From positions 1-15,196 of the forward strand of contig CABUOE010000037.1 in NCBI GenBank assembly GCA_902493155.1: DNA of 15,196 bases. Reading direction: 5' to 3'. The DNA comes from an uncultured Eubacteriales bacterium. GTDB taxonomy: Bacteria; Bacillota; Clostridia; Oscillospirales; Ruminococcaceae. The notes below the pieces were generated by a model. It saw only the letters and a program-made list of their open reading frames with translations. It ran no database searches and was not told where the DNA came from. Every line of letters begins with the position of its first letter. Within the stretch, counting starts at the first letter, position 1. A program made the translations under genes and the position numbers. Positions 1 through 8,078 of the stretch are shown piece by piece.

Positions 1-21
1 GTATTTACCGCCCACAATGTG

Positions 22-61
22 AAAAAACACCTCCCAGTTACAATAACTAGGAGGTGTTTTT
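22..61 (-). terminator. Rho-independent terminator of the sugar ABC importer operon
   Basis: Inverted repeat CACCTCC-C-AGTTA / TAACT-A-GGAGGTG with one C/A mismatch and a short CAA loop, flanked by A5-6 on the left and T5 on the right. Read on the minus strand, the hairpin is followed by a run of U and lies about 40 bp past the stop codon of the last permease gene. The symmetric A/T flanks mean it could also stop transcription coming from the left. Confidence is high that it is a terminator; the two-way role is inferred. Confidence 0.9.
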
Positions 62-103
62 GCTTCAATTAACAGCCGCCCGAATCTTAGCCGAGCTCGA
101 CGA

Positions 104-946
104 TTATTTAAATCCAGTCATTACAATACCGCTAACAAACTGTTTTTGGCCCAGGAAGAAAATAACAATCAGAGGAATGATAAATACAGTCGATGCAGCC
201 ATCAGAAGTTCCCACTGACTTGCATTTTCCTGCATGAAAACCTGAAGACCGATTGCCAGAGTATAGTGGTCACTTTCTAAGTACAGCAAGGGCCCCATGA
301 ACTCATTCCAGCCACCGATAAAAGTAAACAGGGAAATGGTGGTCAGAATCGGTTTGGACAAGGGCATCATAATCCTTGATAAGATAGTAAACTCACCTGC
401 GCCATCAATACGCGCCGCATCCAGGTAACTGGCGGGGATGGTAGAGTAAAATTGTTTTAACAGAAAGATGTTGTACGCACCACCAAAGAAGCTGGGAAGA
501 ATCAACGGCCAGAAGGTGTTGATTGCATGGAATTTTACCCAGGTAGCATACAAGGGGATCATAGTAACCTGGCTGGGCAGCATCATAGTGGAAAGGGCGA
601 TCATGAAAAGAACCTTGCCGCCTTTCCAAGGGATTTTAGTAAAGGAGTATGCCGCCAAAGAGGAAGAAATCACCTGACCCAAGACAGGAATAACAGCAAC
701 GATCAGGGTATTTTTCAAATAATTCCAAAAAGGGATTCTCGTCAATGCATCGGGGTAGTTTTGGAAACGTACTCTTTCAGGAATCAAGCTCCTCAACATA
801 CCAGCAGAAGTGTTAAATACATCCGACGGGTATTTCAAAGATGTTGCAACCTGCCAAATTAGTGGAATGATGAAGACGCAGGAGAACAACACCAGAAGTA
901 TATATGCAAAGATGTTATATGTAAGTTTACGACCGGATAATTTCAT
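104..946 (-). CDS. Carbohydrate ABC transporter permease, MalG-like (CUT1 family)
   Basis: One of two integral membrane subunits of a binding-protein-dependent sugar importer; it forms half of the channel in the cytoplasmic membrane. The 280-residue length is typical of MalG-type subunits. Hydrophobic helices lie near residues 12-32, 80-100, 110-130, 143-163, 200-220 and 250-267. The cytoplasmic EAA loop, which docks on the ATPase, is clear at residues 174-199: YLDAARIDGAGEF followed by RIMMPLSKP. The start ATG at 946 follows AAGGAGGAG, in the 20-bp gap after the upstream permease stop, so the two are probably co-translated. It is the last gene of the operon. No ATPase gene is present in the window; in many Bacillota, CUT1 importers share an MsmX-like ATPase encoded elsewhere. 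The substrate cannot be told from the permease. Confidence 0.95.
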   Translation of the reverse strand: MKLSGRKLTYNIFAYILLVLFSCVFIIPLIWQVATSLKYPSDVFNTSAGMLRSLIPERVRFQNYPDALTRIPFWNYLKNTLIVAVIPVLGQVISSSLAAYSFTKIPWKGGKVLFMIALSTMMLPSQVTMIPLYATWVKFHAINTFWPLILPSFFGGAYNIFLLKQFYSTIPASYLDAARIDGAGEFTILSRIMMPLSKPILTTISLFTFIGGWNEFMGPLLYLESDHYTLAIGLQVFMQENASQWELLMAASTVFIIPLIVIFFLGQKQFVSGIVMTGFK

Positions 947-966
947 AATTTCTCTTCTCCTCCTTC

Positions 967-1911
967 TTATTCACCATCACCGTACTGAACCCAACCGGAG
1001 GTTGCAAAAATAATGGCGGTAACGATCATGATAATGATGAACAAAATCCAAGCCATCGCACAGGCGAAGCCCATGCTCATGTATTTAAACGCTTGGTTAT
1101 ACAGGTGTAGTGCGTAGAATAGCATCGAGTTGCCGGGACCACCATCCTGTGCACTGACGTTTCCGGAAGAAGCCGAGAAGATATAAGCCTGAGTAAAGTA
1201 TTGGAACATACCGATGATACCGGTAACCAATTGATAAAACATAGCGGGTGAAATACCGGGCATGGTGATATGCCAGAATTTCTTCCACGCATTGGCGCCG
1301 TCCAATTCCGCCGCCTCATAAAGCGATTGAGGAACACCCTTAATGGATGCAAGGAAAATCAGCATCATACCGCCACTGCCCCACATACCCATCAAAATGA
1401 GCGCTGGTTTTGTCCAGTTGGGATCGTACATCCATCCGGGAACAGAGCTTGCGGGAACGCCGAGAGCCATTAAGAATTTGTTCAGAATACCATAGGACGG
1501 GTTTAATACCCACACCCATACCATAGATGCCGCAACGACGGAAACTACAGAGGGAATGTAGAAAATGGTACGGAATACCGACTGACCTTTGACATTCAAG
1601 CTTAAAAGCAACGCCATGCAGAGCGAGAAAACGATGTTCGCCGGCAGGCTGAAAACACACATGTAAAGTGTATTCCACAGAGATTTTATGCTCTTCTCAT
1701 CGGTAAAGAATTTGACATAGTTTTGTACACCCACGAATTCTTTGATCGCAAAACCATTAAAATCGGTAAAGCTGTACACAATGGATGCAATGATGGGATA
1801 AACTGTGAACGCCAAGAACCCGATAATCCATGGAAGTGCAAAAACAATTCCATACATGGTATACTTACGGGCCTGGGTGCTCATTCTGGCAGGGGCACTC
1901 TTTTGCTTCAT
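967..1911 (-). CDS. Carbohydrate ABC transporter permease, MalF-like (CUT1 family)
   Basis: The partner membrane subunit of the sugar importer. I chose the ATG at 1911 (protein begins MKQKSAPARM, 314 residues) because GGAGAG sits 6 nt upstream of it; the frame stays open upstream to 1944 but has no ribosome binding site there. Hydrophobic helices lie near residues 20-46, 82-106, 116-136, 168-190, 222-245 and 283-303. The EAA loop is at 198-222 (YEAAELDGANAWKKF, then ITMPGISP). The extracytoplasmic segment at 136-168 (VLNPSYGILN, then a Pro/Trp-rich stretch) is typical of MalF/UgpA-like subunits. It lies 92 bp after the binding-protein gene and 20 bp before the MalG-like gene. The larger first gap fits the usual pattern of the binding protein being made in excess. 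Confidence 0.94.
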   Translation of the reverse strand: MKQKSAPARMSTQARKYTMYGIVFALPWIIGFLAFTVYPIIASIVYSFTDFNGFAIKEFVGVQNYVKFFTDEKSIKSLWNTLYMCVFSLPANIVFSLCMALLLSLNVKGQSVFRTIFYIPSVVSVVAASMVWVWVLNPSYGILNKFLMALGVPASSVPGWMYDPNWTKPALILMGMWGSGGMMLIFLASIKGVPQSLYEAAELDGANAWKKFWHITMPGISPAMFYQLVTGIIGMFQYFTQAYIFSASSGNVSAQDGGPGNSMLFYALHLYNQAFKYMSMGFACAMAWILFIIIMIVTAIIFATSGWVQYGDGE

Positions 1912-2003
1912 GTATTTCTCTCCTTTTTTTGCTAGCAGAATCACTTTTGCAGTTATCTTTTATAGACGCCCATTCCGCAAAGGTTTTCCGCTATTAATTT
2001 ATA

Positions 2004-3347
2004 TTAATCGTTTATCGGATTTTCATCCGCAAACTTCTGGATTTTGACGGTGACGTTTTTTAAAGCGTCATCGAGAGAAATTTTGTTGGAAAAGACCAAG
2101 TTTAACTGCTGGTCGATTTCCACAAGATAATCATTCACATATAATGACATGGGAAATCCGGTGCATTTATCAGATTGAAGCATCTGCGCGACTTTCTTTT
2201 TTAAGGGATGCACCGATGCAGGCAGGTTATTTAGTACCGATTGACGTGCCATGAGTATTCCGCTTCCGTTGTATCCTGCGGAGAATTGCTCCATGATATC
2301 TTTGGATGTGAGATAAGACAGAAAGCTCCAATTTTCCTCCAATGTATTATTGGAACGTTTATTGATTCCCCATACGTGAGCGGTGATGAACATAGAGCCT
2401 TCCAATTCGGGTTTTCCGTCGGGATAGGGGCAATATGTAACACCATAGTTCATGTTTGGCCGCAATTGAGCAACTTCGTCCATAAGCCATTCGCCGCAAA
2501 ATTGCATGACCAGCTTTTCATCAATAAAAGGACTTCCGGCCACATTAGCCGAACCGCTTCCCAAACTGGTCTTGAACGTCAAAAGTTTGTCATAACCGAT
2601 GGTATTGTAAATGTCTAGCTGCCATTGATAGGCATCATACATCTCCGGACTGTCAAAGGTGATTTCATTTGTTTCCGGATCAATCCACTTTGCCCCAAAA
2701 GCGACGGGCCATAAAACCTTTTCCATCCACGGGTAATCCGGGATAAAGCCCGCGCGCACAATTTTTCCTTCTGAATCATACTCGGTCAAATCAACTGCCA
2801 TTTCGACCAATTCCTGATAGGTTTTAGGCGGCCCGTCATACCCTTTTTGGGACAACAAATCAATGTTGTAGTAAAATTCAGAAGAGTTGATTTCGTCGGG
2901 AATCGTATAAATGCGTCCCTTATAGGTACACCGATCCCATGCAGCAGAAATGATGTCGTTTTTATCAAAGGCAACATCATCATTAACCATATCGGTTAAA
3001 TCGGCCAAAACACCGGTGAATCCCCATTGACCTCCGTAAACCCAATTCGGTTTGACTAAGTCAGGCCCGCTGCCGGCTAGCATCGAGGTAAACATTTTTT
3101 CCTCTCCGACTTTACCGACGATTTCAAATGTGACATGGGGATGCAGCTCCGTATACTGTTTGGCAATCTGCAGAATACGTTGATGTCTACTGTCCGGATC
3201 GTTGTTTTGGTTGTCGTTGTGCCAAATCGTCAGGCAGACTGGTGATGTATTCGGGGTGGTGTCCCCGGGTGAACCATTGCGGCAACTTGCTGTTAAAGTT
3301 CCACAAAGAACGGCTGCAAGCGTAACTGCAATGATTCTGTTGCGCAT
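2004..3347 (-). CDS. Extracellular solute-binding lipoprotein of a CUT1 sugar ABC importer
   Basis: A family 1 (MalE-like) binding protein, tethered to the outer face of the membrane, that captures a sugar or oligosaccharide and passes it to the two permeases downstream. The start is the ATG at 3347: GGGAGGA lies 9 nt upstream, and an alternative TTG at 3365 would overlap that site. The 447-residue protein has a positively charged N terminus, a hydrophobic stretch and a lipobox LTASC with Cys22 as the probable lipidated residue, then a polar Gly/Ser/Thr linker. Family hallmarks in order: LTIWHNDN near 44, a 'GSGPDLV' segment near 97, a WDRCTYKGRIYTIP segment near 145, and a Trp-rich C-terminal lobe. 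It is first in the operon and diverges from the kinase gene. The substrate is not identifiable by eye. Confidence 0.93.
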   Translation of the reverse strand: MRNRIIAVTLAAVLCGTLTASCRNGSPGDTTPNTSPVCLTIWHNDNQNNDPDSRHQRILQIAKQYTELHPHVTFEIVGKVGEEKMFTSMLAGSGPDLVKPNWVYGGQWGFTGVLADLTDMVNDDVAFDKNDIISAAWDRCTYKGRIYTIPDEINSSEFYYNIDLLSQKGYDGPPKTYQELVEMAVDLTEYDSEGKIVRAGFIPDYPWMEKVLWPVAFGAKWIDPETNEITFDSPEMYDAYQWQLDIYNTIGYDKLLTFKTSLGSGSANVAGSPFIDEKLVMQFCGEWLMDEVAQLRPNMNYGVTYCPYPDGKPELEGSMFITAHVWGINKRSNNTLEENWSFLSYLTSKDIMEQFSAGYNGSGILMARQSVLNNLPASVHPLKKKVAQMLQSDKCTGFPMSLYVNDYLVEIDQQLNLVFSNKISLDDALKNVTVKIQKFADENPIND

Positions 3348-3407
3348 TTCCAGCAATCCTCCCAATTAATACGGCACAATATTCCCAGCATTTGCATTTA
3401 CCCTACT

Positions 3408-3436
3408 ATTATAGGATAAGATGCCTATTCGGAAAA
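3408..3436 (-). promoter_or_regulatory. Promoter of the ABC importer operon (good -10, poor -35)
   Basis: On the minus strand a perfect TATAAT (plus 3408-3413) lies about 60 nt upstream of the binding-protein start. The hexamer 17 bp upstream, TTTTCC (plus 3431-3436), is a poor match to TTGACA. A strong -10 with a weak -35 suggests a promoter that needs an activator, and a direct repeat at 3443-3473 sits just upstream of it. Activator dependence is inference. Confidence 0.6.
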
Positions 3437-3442
3437 TAGTTT

Positions 3443-3473
3443 TATTTTGACTAACAGGGGCTATTTTTACTAA
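3443..3473. promoter_or_regulatory. Candidate operator: 12-bp direct repeat upstream of the importer promoter
   Basis: TATTTTGACTAA (3443-3454) is repeated as TATTTTTACTAA (3462-3473), with 11 of 12 bases identical and copies offset by 19 bp. Relative to the importer start site expected near 3401, the copies cover about -42 to -72. That is where AraC-family activators with two HTH motifs usually bind direct repeats about two helical turns apart. The adjacent response regulator has such a DNA-binding domain. Binding is inferred, not shown. Confidence 0.45.
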
Positions 3474-3532
3474 AAACCCATAATTTTCTCACGCTTTCTC
3501 AACAAAAAATTTATAGTCACGCAATAAGTTAG

Positions 3533-3560
3533 TTGATATCTTTTGCATTTATGGTATAAT
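3533..3560 (+). promoter_or_regulatory. Sigma-A promoter of the two-component operon
   Basis: TTGATA (3533-3538), a 16-bp spacer, then TATAAT (3555-3560) preceded by TGG, which gives an extended -10 element. It predicts a start near 3567 and a short leader before the kinase ribosome binding site at 3594-3599. The match is strong enough for a constitutive promoter. Confidence 0.8.
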
Positions 3561-3605
3561 TAACTGTATCAAGCAAAATTTTATGGAATTTTGAGGAGGG
3601 GAAGA

Positions 3606-5402
3606 GTGAGGAAGCTGAATATGAAAAGCAGTTTTCGAAGACAACTGCTGGTGTTATTTCTTTTAATTTCCATAATTCCCCTGATTTTGCTAACGATTTT
3701 TAATTATTCCTATACCTTGTCGATGTTTAAAAAACAGACTTATCAAAACGACAGCCGAATTCTCAATAAAGTCGTGGAGAATATGGATAATATGCTTCAG
3801 AATATTGAAGATCGGATTTTCAGCTTCTACATTTCGGACCTGGTATATACTTCCAGCGGCAGAAGTGAAAATTACGCGGTGGCTTTGTCGGAGCGAATGA
3901 CGTATGAACAGCAGCTTTTATACAACAGTTTTTTAACTTCCGACCGTTTAGGTATCGAAAATATTTTTTTCTATAATGAACAGGACAAGTATTTGGTGGA
4001 TTCCTTAAATTCTGACACCAGGACCCAATCTGGTGAAGGATTGGACTGGTATGACAAGGCCCTGTCTGCTGATGGTGAACTTTGCTGGATCGCTCCCACC
4101 AAAGATAGACCCCATGAGGGAAGCGATCGCCTTCGGGTGGCTCTGTTGATGAAGGATTACCGGGGAAATATTATGGGCGCCTTGTGTGTTTGGATTCGCA
4201 ACGACAGCCTTTACAGCCAGATTCAGGATATCAATAGCGGAGAGCGGGGATTTACCGCTGTTGTAAGTGAAAAAGGAGAATTGATCAGCTCCTCTAATTT
4301 TACCAGTGCTGTCAGTGCTTATTTTGATGAGAACTCTTTATCTGAACGGCTGCCCGATTTGGCGGACGAACAGGATATATCTATTGGCGGAGAAAACTAT
4401 CAAATTACTACGATGGTGTCCCCATATACCGGATGGTATTTTATTACCGCCAACTCCCAGGCGGAAATCATATGGCAGATTTTGAGCAAGCTCAATGTTT
4501 TTGCTATTTTGCTGGTGCTTTGTGTTTTGGTCGCTCTTGTGTTTGCTTTTATCATGTCCAATGCGCTCTACCGGCCGATCAAAAGTCTAAAAAGAGCGAT
4601 GCAGGAAGCCGGAGAAGGCAATTTGGACGTGGTGTTGACCGAACAGCGAAACGATGAGTTCGCAAGCCTTTATAACGGTTTTAACAGCATGACCGCCAGT
4701 ATCAACAAGCTGGTCAAAGAACTGTATGAACTGAAACTGATGAAGAAGGATGCCGAACTGAAAGTCCTCCAATCCCAGATCAATCCCCATTTCTTATATA
4801 ATACGCTGGATTCTATGTACTGGATGTCCCGGTTGGGGAGGAATGAGGAACTGTCCGACATGATTTCTGCGTTTTCCGGGTATCTTAAAATTAACCTCAG
4901 CAAAGGAAAAGATATCATTTCCATTGAAAAGATTCAAGATGAGATCATCTACTATATTAAAATCCAGCAGTATCGCTTTGGGGACAAAATCCGTGCTACT
5001 GTGGAGATCGATCCGGAACTGTATTCTTACAGCATCATCAAATTTTTATTACAGCCGCTAGTGGAAAACGCGATTTTCCATGGGCTGGAACCCAAGAAGG
5101 AAAAGGGTTCTGTCCGCGTAGTGGGGCAACTGGTGGGAGGTTACGCTGAATTCGAGGTCATTGACGACGGCGTGGGTATGGACGCTGAGCAGGTGGTCCA
5201 TCTGGAAGAGCTCATCAATCGGCAGGAATCGGTGGAAGGATATGCACTTTATAACGTCCATCACCGGCTTCTTCACACCTACGGTCCGGAATGCGGGCTT
5301 CATATTGAAAGCGAAGTCGGCGTCGGGACAAAAGTCAGTTTCAAGATACCTTTGATTCCTTATAGAGAAGATAATTTGCTGGACAACGGCAAGGAGGATT
5401 AA
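3606..5402 (+). CDS. YesM-like membrane sensor histidine kinase (Cache-HAMP-His_kinase-HATPase)
   Basis: A membrane sensor that autophosphorylates and passes the phosphate to the response regulator encoded 3 bp downstream. I prefer GTG 3606 because AGGAGG lies 6 nt upstream; ATG 3621 with GAGGAAG upstream is a real alternative, and TTG 3591 would overlap the ribosome binding site. Numbering from 3606 (598 residues): TM1 near 14-33; an extracytoplasmic Cache-like sensor region near 37-290; TM2 near 298-318; a HAMP linker to about 372; a LytS/YesM-type phosphoacceptor segment SQINPHFLYN with His395; an N box LVENAIFHG at 485-493; and a glycine box DDGVGMD at 520-526. This architecture typically pairs with AraC-type regulators beside sugar importers. 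The ligand is unknown; a sugar, or the binding protein itself, is a guess from context. Confidence 0.94.
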   Translation: MRKLNMKSSFRRQLLVLFLLISIIPLILLTIFNYSYTLSMFKKQTYQNDSRILNKVVENMDNMLQNIEDRIFSFYISDLVYTSSGRSENYAVALSERMTYEQQLLYNSFLTSDRLGIENIFFYNEQDKYLVDSLNSDTRTQSGEGLDWYDKALSADGELCWIAPTKDRPHEGSDRLRVALLMKDYRGNIMGALCVWIRNDSLYSQIQDINSGERGFTAVVSEKGELISSSNFTSAVSAYFDENSLSERLPDLADEQDISIGGENYQITTMVSPYTGWYFITANSQAEIIWQILSKLNVFAILLVLCVLVALVFAFIMSNALYRPIKSLKRAMQEAGEGNLDVVLTEQRNDEFASLYNGFNSMTASINKLVKELYELKLMKKDAELKVLQSQINPHFLYNTLDSMYWMSRLGRNEELSDMISAFSGYLKINLSKGKDIISIEKIQDEIIYYIKIQQYRFGDKIRATVEIDPELYSYSIIKFLLQPLVENAIFHGLEPKKEKGSVRVVGQLVGGYAEFEVIDDGVGMDAEQVVHLEELINRQESVEGYALYNVHHRLLHTYGPECGLHIESEVGVGTKVSFKIPLIPYREDNLLDNGKED

Positions 5403-5405
5403 CAG

Positions 5406-6968
5406 ATGTTTAAATTGCTCATAGTGGATGACGAATACTGGTTCCGTCAAGGAATTAAAAGCATTGTCGATTGGGAGAGATACGAAATCGAAATCGTCGG
5501 GGAGGCTTCCGACGGTGAAGAGGCTCTGCAAAAAATCGAAAAGCTGTCCCCTGATATCGTGTTTACCGACATCCGTATGCCCATCTGCTCCGGCCTTGAA
5601 CTGGCGAGAAGGGCGCGGGATAAAGGTTCCCGCGCGAAATTTGTCATTCTGACTGGCTATCAGGAATTTGAATATGCGAAAGAAGCGGCCAATATCGGCG
5701 TTTCCAGCTTTTTGACCAAACCAGCAAGCTTGGAGAATGTCATTGAAGTCATCGAAAAAATTAAAGCGGAAATCCTTGAAGAACGGGGGACAGACCGCCG
5801 TCTGACGGAGTACGACAATTCCCTCAAAGAAAAAGTCCTGAGTTTGCTGCTTCACAACAAGGCCATCGTTTCTCCGGTGCTGAAAAATTACTGCGACGAT
5901 TTCCTTTTGTCCCTGACAAACTGTCAATTTGTGGTCTTTTTGATTTCCACTAGCGGCTTGGAAGAGGTGAGAAACCGGTTGGAGGGGATTTTCGAAGGAG
6001 ACCGCAATTATATGGGGAGCTGTTTGGGAACAGAATATGTCATCGGTATCCAACGGTTTCACTCCGGCGCCAGCACCGCCCATGTCCGCTCCAGTCTGAA
6101 GAGCTTTTTCAGCCGGTTTTGCGAGGTGTGCCGGCAGGAAAACGGCATTGAGTCCTTTACTTCCATCAGCAGTATTTTTCATACTAACAGTGATATTTCG
6201 CTGGGGCTTTCCCAGTGTTTGTCGGTGAAGCGGTTCCACTTCCTCTATGAAAACGAAGTTGTGATGTTTTACGATGATATTGCAACCATCAGCGACGAAA
6301 CGCCGATTCCGGCTATCTATGACAAGGGAGTAATGGAGACCTTGCTGCGGGATGAGAATAGCATGGGTGTTCGCCATTTATTTGCCAATTTATCCGATGA
6401 GATCCGGAATAACCCAGTTTACAGCTGCGATGTGGTTCTGGGACTTTACCGTAATATCGCTATGGACATCGTACAGATGCGGTCGGCGTTCTGCGGGGAT
6501 ATTAGCGATATTCAGGCGGCCTTTGAAAAAATCACCGAGGCAGACAAATTGAGTGTCTTGAGCAATCAAATTGAGGAATATGCGGTTTCGACCATTCAGA
6601 TCCTGCACGATATCAAGATGCAAAAGAGTTTGTCGCCGGTCAACAAGGCGATTTACTATATTGAACAAAACTATAAAAGCGACATTACGCTGCAGTCGGT
6701 ATCCGACTTTGTAGGATTGGCTCCGGCATATTTTAGCAGGCTTTTTAAACAGGAAGTCGGAATATCCTTTATCCAATTTGTAATGGAGAAGAGGGTGGAA
6801 TTGGCAAAAAGTCTGCTGCTCAACAGCGACATGAAAATTTATGAGATCTGCAATGAAGTGGGATATAACGATACCCGGTACTTCATTAAAATGTTTAAGA
6901 GCACCACCGGAATGACTCCTGCCCAATTTAAACGGTCTCAGTATCGCAAATCTGTAATAGATGATTAA
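5406..6968 (+). CDS. YesN-like response regulator with AraC-type DNA-binding domain
   Basis: The cytoplasmic partner of the kinase, acting as a transcription factor. The start ATG at 5406 has AAGGAGG 8 nt upstream, inside the last codons of the kinase gene, which suggests translational coupling. The receiver domain spans about residues 1-120, with the acidic pair in VDDE (Asp8/Asp9), the phosphoacceptor Asp55 in FTDIRMP, Thr83 and the conserved Lys105 in TKP. A poorly conserved middle region of about 280 residues follows, as in other YesN proteins. The C-terminal AraC domain spans about 413-515 with two HTH motifs: one around ITLQSVSDFVGLAPAYFSRLF, the other around IYEICNEVGYNDTRYFIKMF. The likely target is the divergent importer promoter, with the repeat at 3443-3473 as a candidate site. 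It ends at a strong terminator. Confidence 0.95.
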   Translation: MFKLLIVDDEYWFRQGIKSIVDWERYEIEIVGEASDGEEALQKIEKLSPDIVFTDIRMPICSGLELARRARDKGSRAKFVILTGYQEFEYAKEAANIGVSSFLTKPASLENVIEVIEKIKAEILEERGTDRRLTEYDNSLKEKVLSLLLHNKAIVSPVLKNYCDDFLLSLTNCQFVVFLISTSGLEEVRNRLEGIFEGDRNYMGSCLGTEYVIGIQRFHSGASTAHVRSSLKSFFSRFCEVCRQENGIESFTSISSIFHTNSDISLGLSQCLSVKRFHFLYENEVVMFYDDIATISDETPIPAIYDKGVMETLLRDENSMGVRHLFANLSDEIRNNPVYSCDVVLGLYRNIAMDIVQMRSAFCGDISDIQAAFEKITEADKLSVLSNQIEEYAVSTIQILHDIKMQKSLSPVNKAIYYIEQNYKSDITLQSVSDFVGLAPAYFSRLFKQEVGISFIQFVMEKRVELAKSLLLNSDMKIYEICNEVGYNDTRYFIKMFKSTTGMTPAQFKRSQYRKSVIDD

Positions 6969-6983
6969 TGTTATACTAAAAGT

Positions 6984-7024
6984 AAAACCCCTTATTTCCG
7001 GTAACAGAAATAAGGGGTTTTATT
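6984..7024. terminator. Bidirectional terminator between response regulator and AraC gene
   Basis: A perfect 15-bp stem AAAACCCCTTATTTC (6984-6998) / GAAATAAGGGGTTTT (7007-7021) with an 8-nt loop, A-rich on the left and T-rich on the right. It lies 15 bp after the response regulator stop. The right arm overlaps the stop codon of the convergent AraC gene (7020-7022), so one hairpin probably ends both transcripts. Confidence 0.93.
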
Positions 7025-7898
7025 GTCTTTGAGAAATGCGGTAGGCAACAGGGGTCGTATGATAAAATCCTTTAAAAATCCGGTTGAAAGTGGAGATGGA
7101 GGAACATCCCACTTCATAGGCAATGTCAGCTACCGGCAAAGTGCTTTTTATAAGGAGAATCGCCCCCATGTTTGCCCGTACACGGTTCAAATACTCATGA
7201 GGGGCAATATCCATAACCGCAATGAAGTTTCGCCGGAATGCCGTGACGCTTAAATTACAAAGAGCTGCCAGATCAGAGATCTGAATTGGTTCGTGGTAAT
7301 GGCGAGTAATGTGCAGGATGGCGGGGGAAATTTTTTCAATTTTCCGGTCCGAAAGAGGATCAAAAGACGGGAGGATATCCTTTTGTTTGGAATAACGGAG
7401 AATTTCAACAAAAATAATATTGATCCATGCTGTGACCGCGGTGGTTCGATATTCTTTCTGAGAGATTAGTTCTTCCATTAGGTTTTGAATCGATTGCACG
7501 AGAGAGGGAGATTCCTGAGAAGAGATGATGCCGCTATAGAGCGTGCTGCCGTCTAAGGGGAGCGAGATATTGGAGCTGTCTACCATACGGGGCAGGTCAA
7601 TGGTGATGAACCTCCATTTGCTGCTGTCTTCCTGAGCGCTTTGGGCAATATGGATCACATTGGGAAAAATAACTGATATGTCACCTTTGGAAAAGGAAAA
7701 GGTCTGGTTGCCGATATAGAATACCCCACTGCCGCCGAGGCAGACCCCCAGTTCCAGTGAAGAGTGGTAGTGGAGATAGGTGACCGGGAGGGAGGGGAGC
7801 TCATAAATCCCATCAGTGCAGTGAACGGGAAATTCTGGGTCCAGTGAAACGGGAAGGCATTTCACTGTCAGCGAGTTGGAAATCGACTTTTTTTGCAT
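7020..7898 (-). CDS. AraC-family transcriptional regulator (cupin sensor plus AraC HTH)
   Basis: A one-component regulator of 292 residues. The ATG at 7898 has AAGGAG 8 nt upstream. The N-terminal half fits an AraC-type cupin ligand-binding domain, about residues 25-105: HYHSSLELG (His43, His45, Glu49), a glycine-rich turn GGSGVFYIG, and GDISVIFPN. The C-terminal AraC HTH domain spans about 190-290, with first HTH ISDLAALCNLSVTAFRRNF and second VADIAYEVGCSSISTFNRIF. It is transcribed divergently from the glycohydrolase/kinase pair, the usual arrangement for a local regulator, so it most likely controls that pair in response to a sugar-like ligand (inference). Its own promoter is well formed at 7951-7979. 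Its 3' end overlaps the shared terminator. Confidence 0.93.
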   Translation of the reverse strand: MQKKSISNSLTVKCLPVSLDPEFPVHCTDGIYELPSLPVTYLHYHSSLELGVCLGGSGVFYIGNQTFSFSKGDISVIFPNVIHIAQSAQEDSSKWRFITIDLPRMVDSSNISLPLDGSTLYSGIISSQESPSLVQSIQNLMEELISQKEYRTTAVTAWINIIFVEILRYSKQKDILPSFDPLSDRKIEKISPAILHITRHYHEPIQISDLAALCNLSVTAFRRNFIAVMDIAPHEYLNRVRANMGAILLIKSTLPVADIAYEVGCSSISTFNRIFKGFYHTTPVAYRISQRQ

Positions 7899-7950
7899 AG
7901 AAAATGCTCCTTATTGAGTAGAATCGTCAATATTTCAGCTTTATAATAGC

Positions 7951-7979
7951 ATTATAACAGGCAGAAATCAACTGCTCAA
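7951..7979 (-). promoter_or_regulatory. Promoter of the AraC-family regulator
   Basis: On the minus strand: TTGAGC (plus 7974-7979), a 17-bp spacer, TATAAT (plus 7951-7956). The predicted start is near 7944, giving a leader of about 45 nt. The -10 is part of a 17-bp palindrome, TTATAAT-AGC-ATTATAA (7941-7957), so a mirror TATAAT exists on the plus strand at 7942-7947, but without a -35 at proper spacing. Confidence 0.7.
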
Positions 7980-7994
7980 GAGGAAGAAACTGTG

Positions 7995-8007
7995 TGAAAT
8001 TTTTTCA
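7995..8007. promoter_or_regulatory. Small palindrome in the divergent AraC/glycohydrolase spacer
   Basis: TGAAA-TTT-TTTCA, extended one step outward by a G/T and a T/A pair. It lies between the AraC promoter and the glycohydrolase ribosome binding site. No convincing sigma-A promoter could be found for the glycohydrolase gene in 7958-8062, so this or a nearby site may be where an activator works. The sequence is AT-rich, so chance is a serious alternative. Confidence 0.25.
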
Positions 8008-8078
8008 TATCAGTATTTATTCCTTTCGTCCTGAAAAAAGGCAATTTTACAGTAAATTTAAAAAGGAATGGTGATTAA

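Noticed and set aside
1993..2008. Inverted repeat ATTAAT-TTAT-ATTAAT at the end of the binding-protein gene
   Set aside because: Only six A/T pairs with no U-run. It could be a processing site but is as likely chance in AT-rich DNA.
3591..3605. TTG at 3591 as the kinase start
   Set aside because: It would place the AGGAGG ribosome binding site inside the coding region with none upstream. GTG 3606 or ATG 3621 fit better.
5058..6377. Long minus-strand open frame (439 codons) opposite the kinase and response regulator genes
   Set aside because: It is antisense to two genes with clear domain motifs, its protein resembles nothing known, and it lacks a ribosome binding site. It is an artefact of codon use on the other strand.
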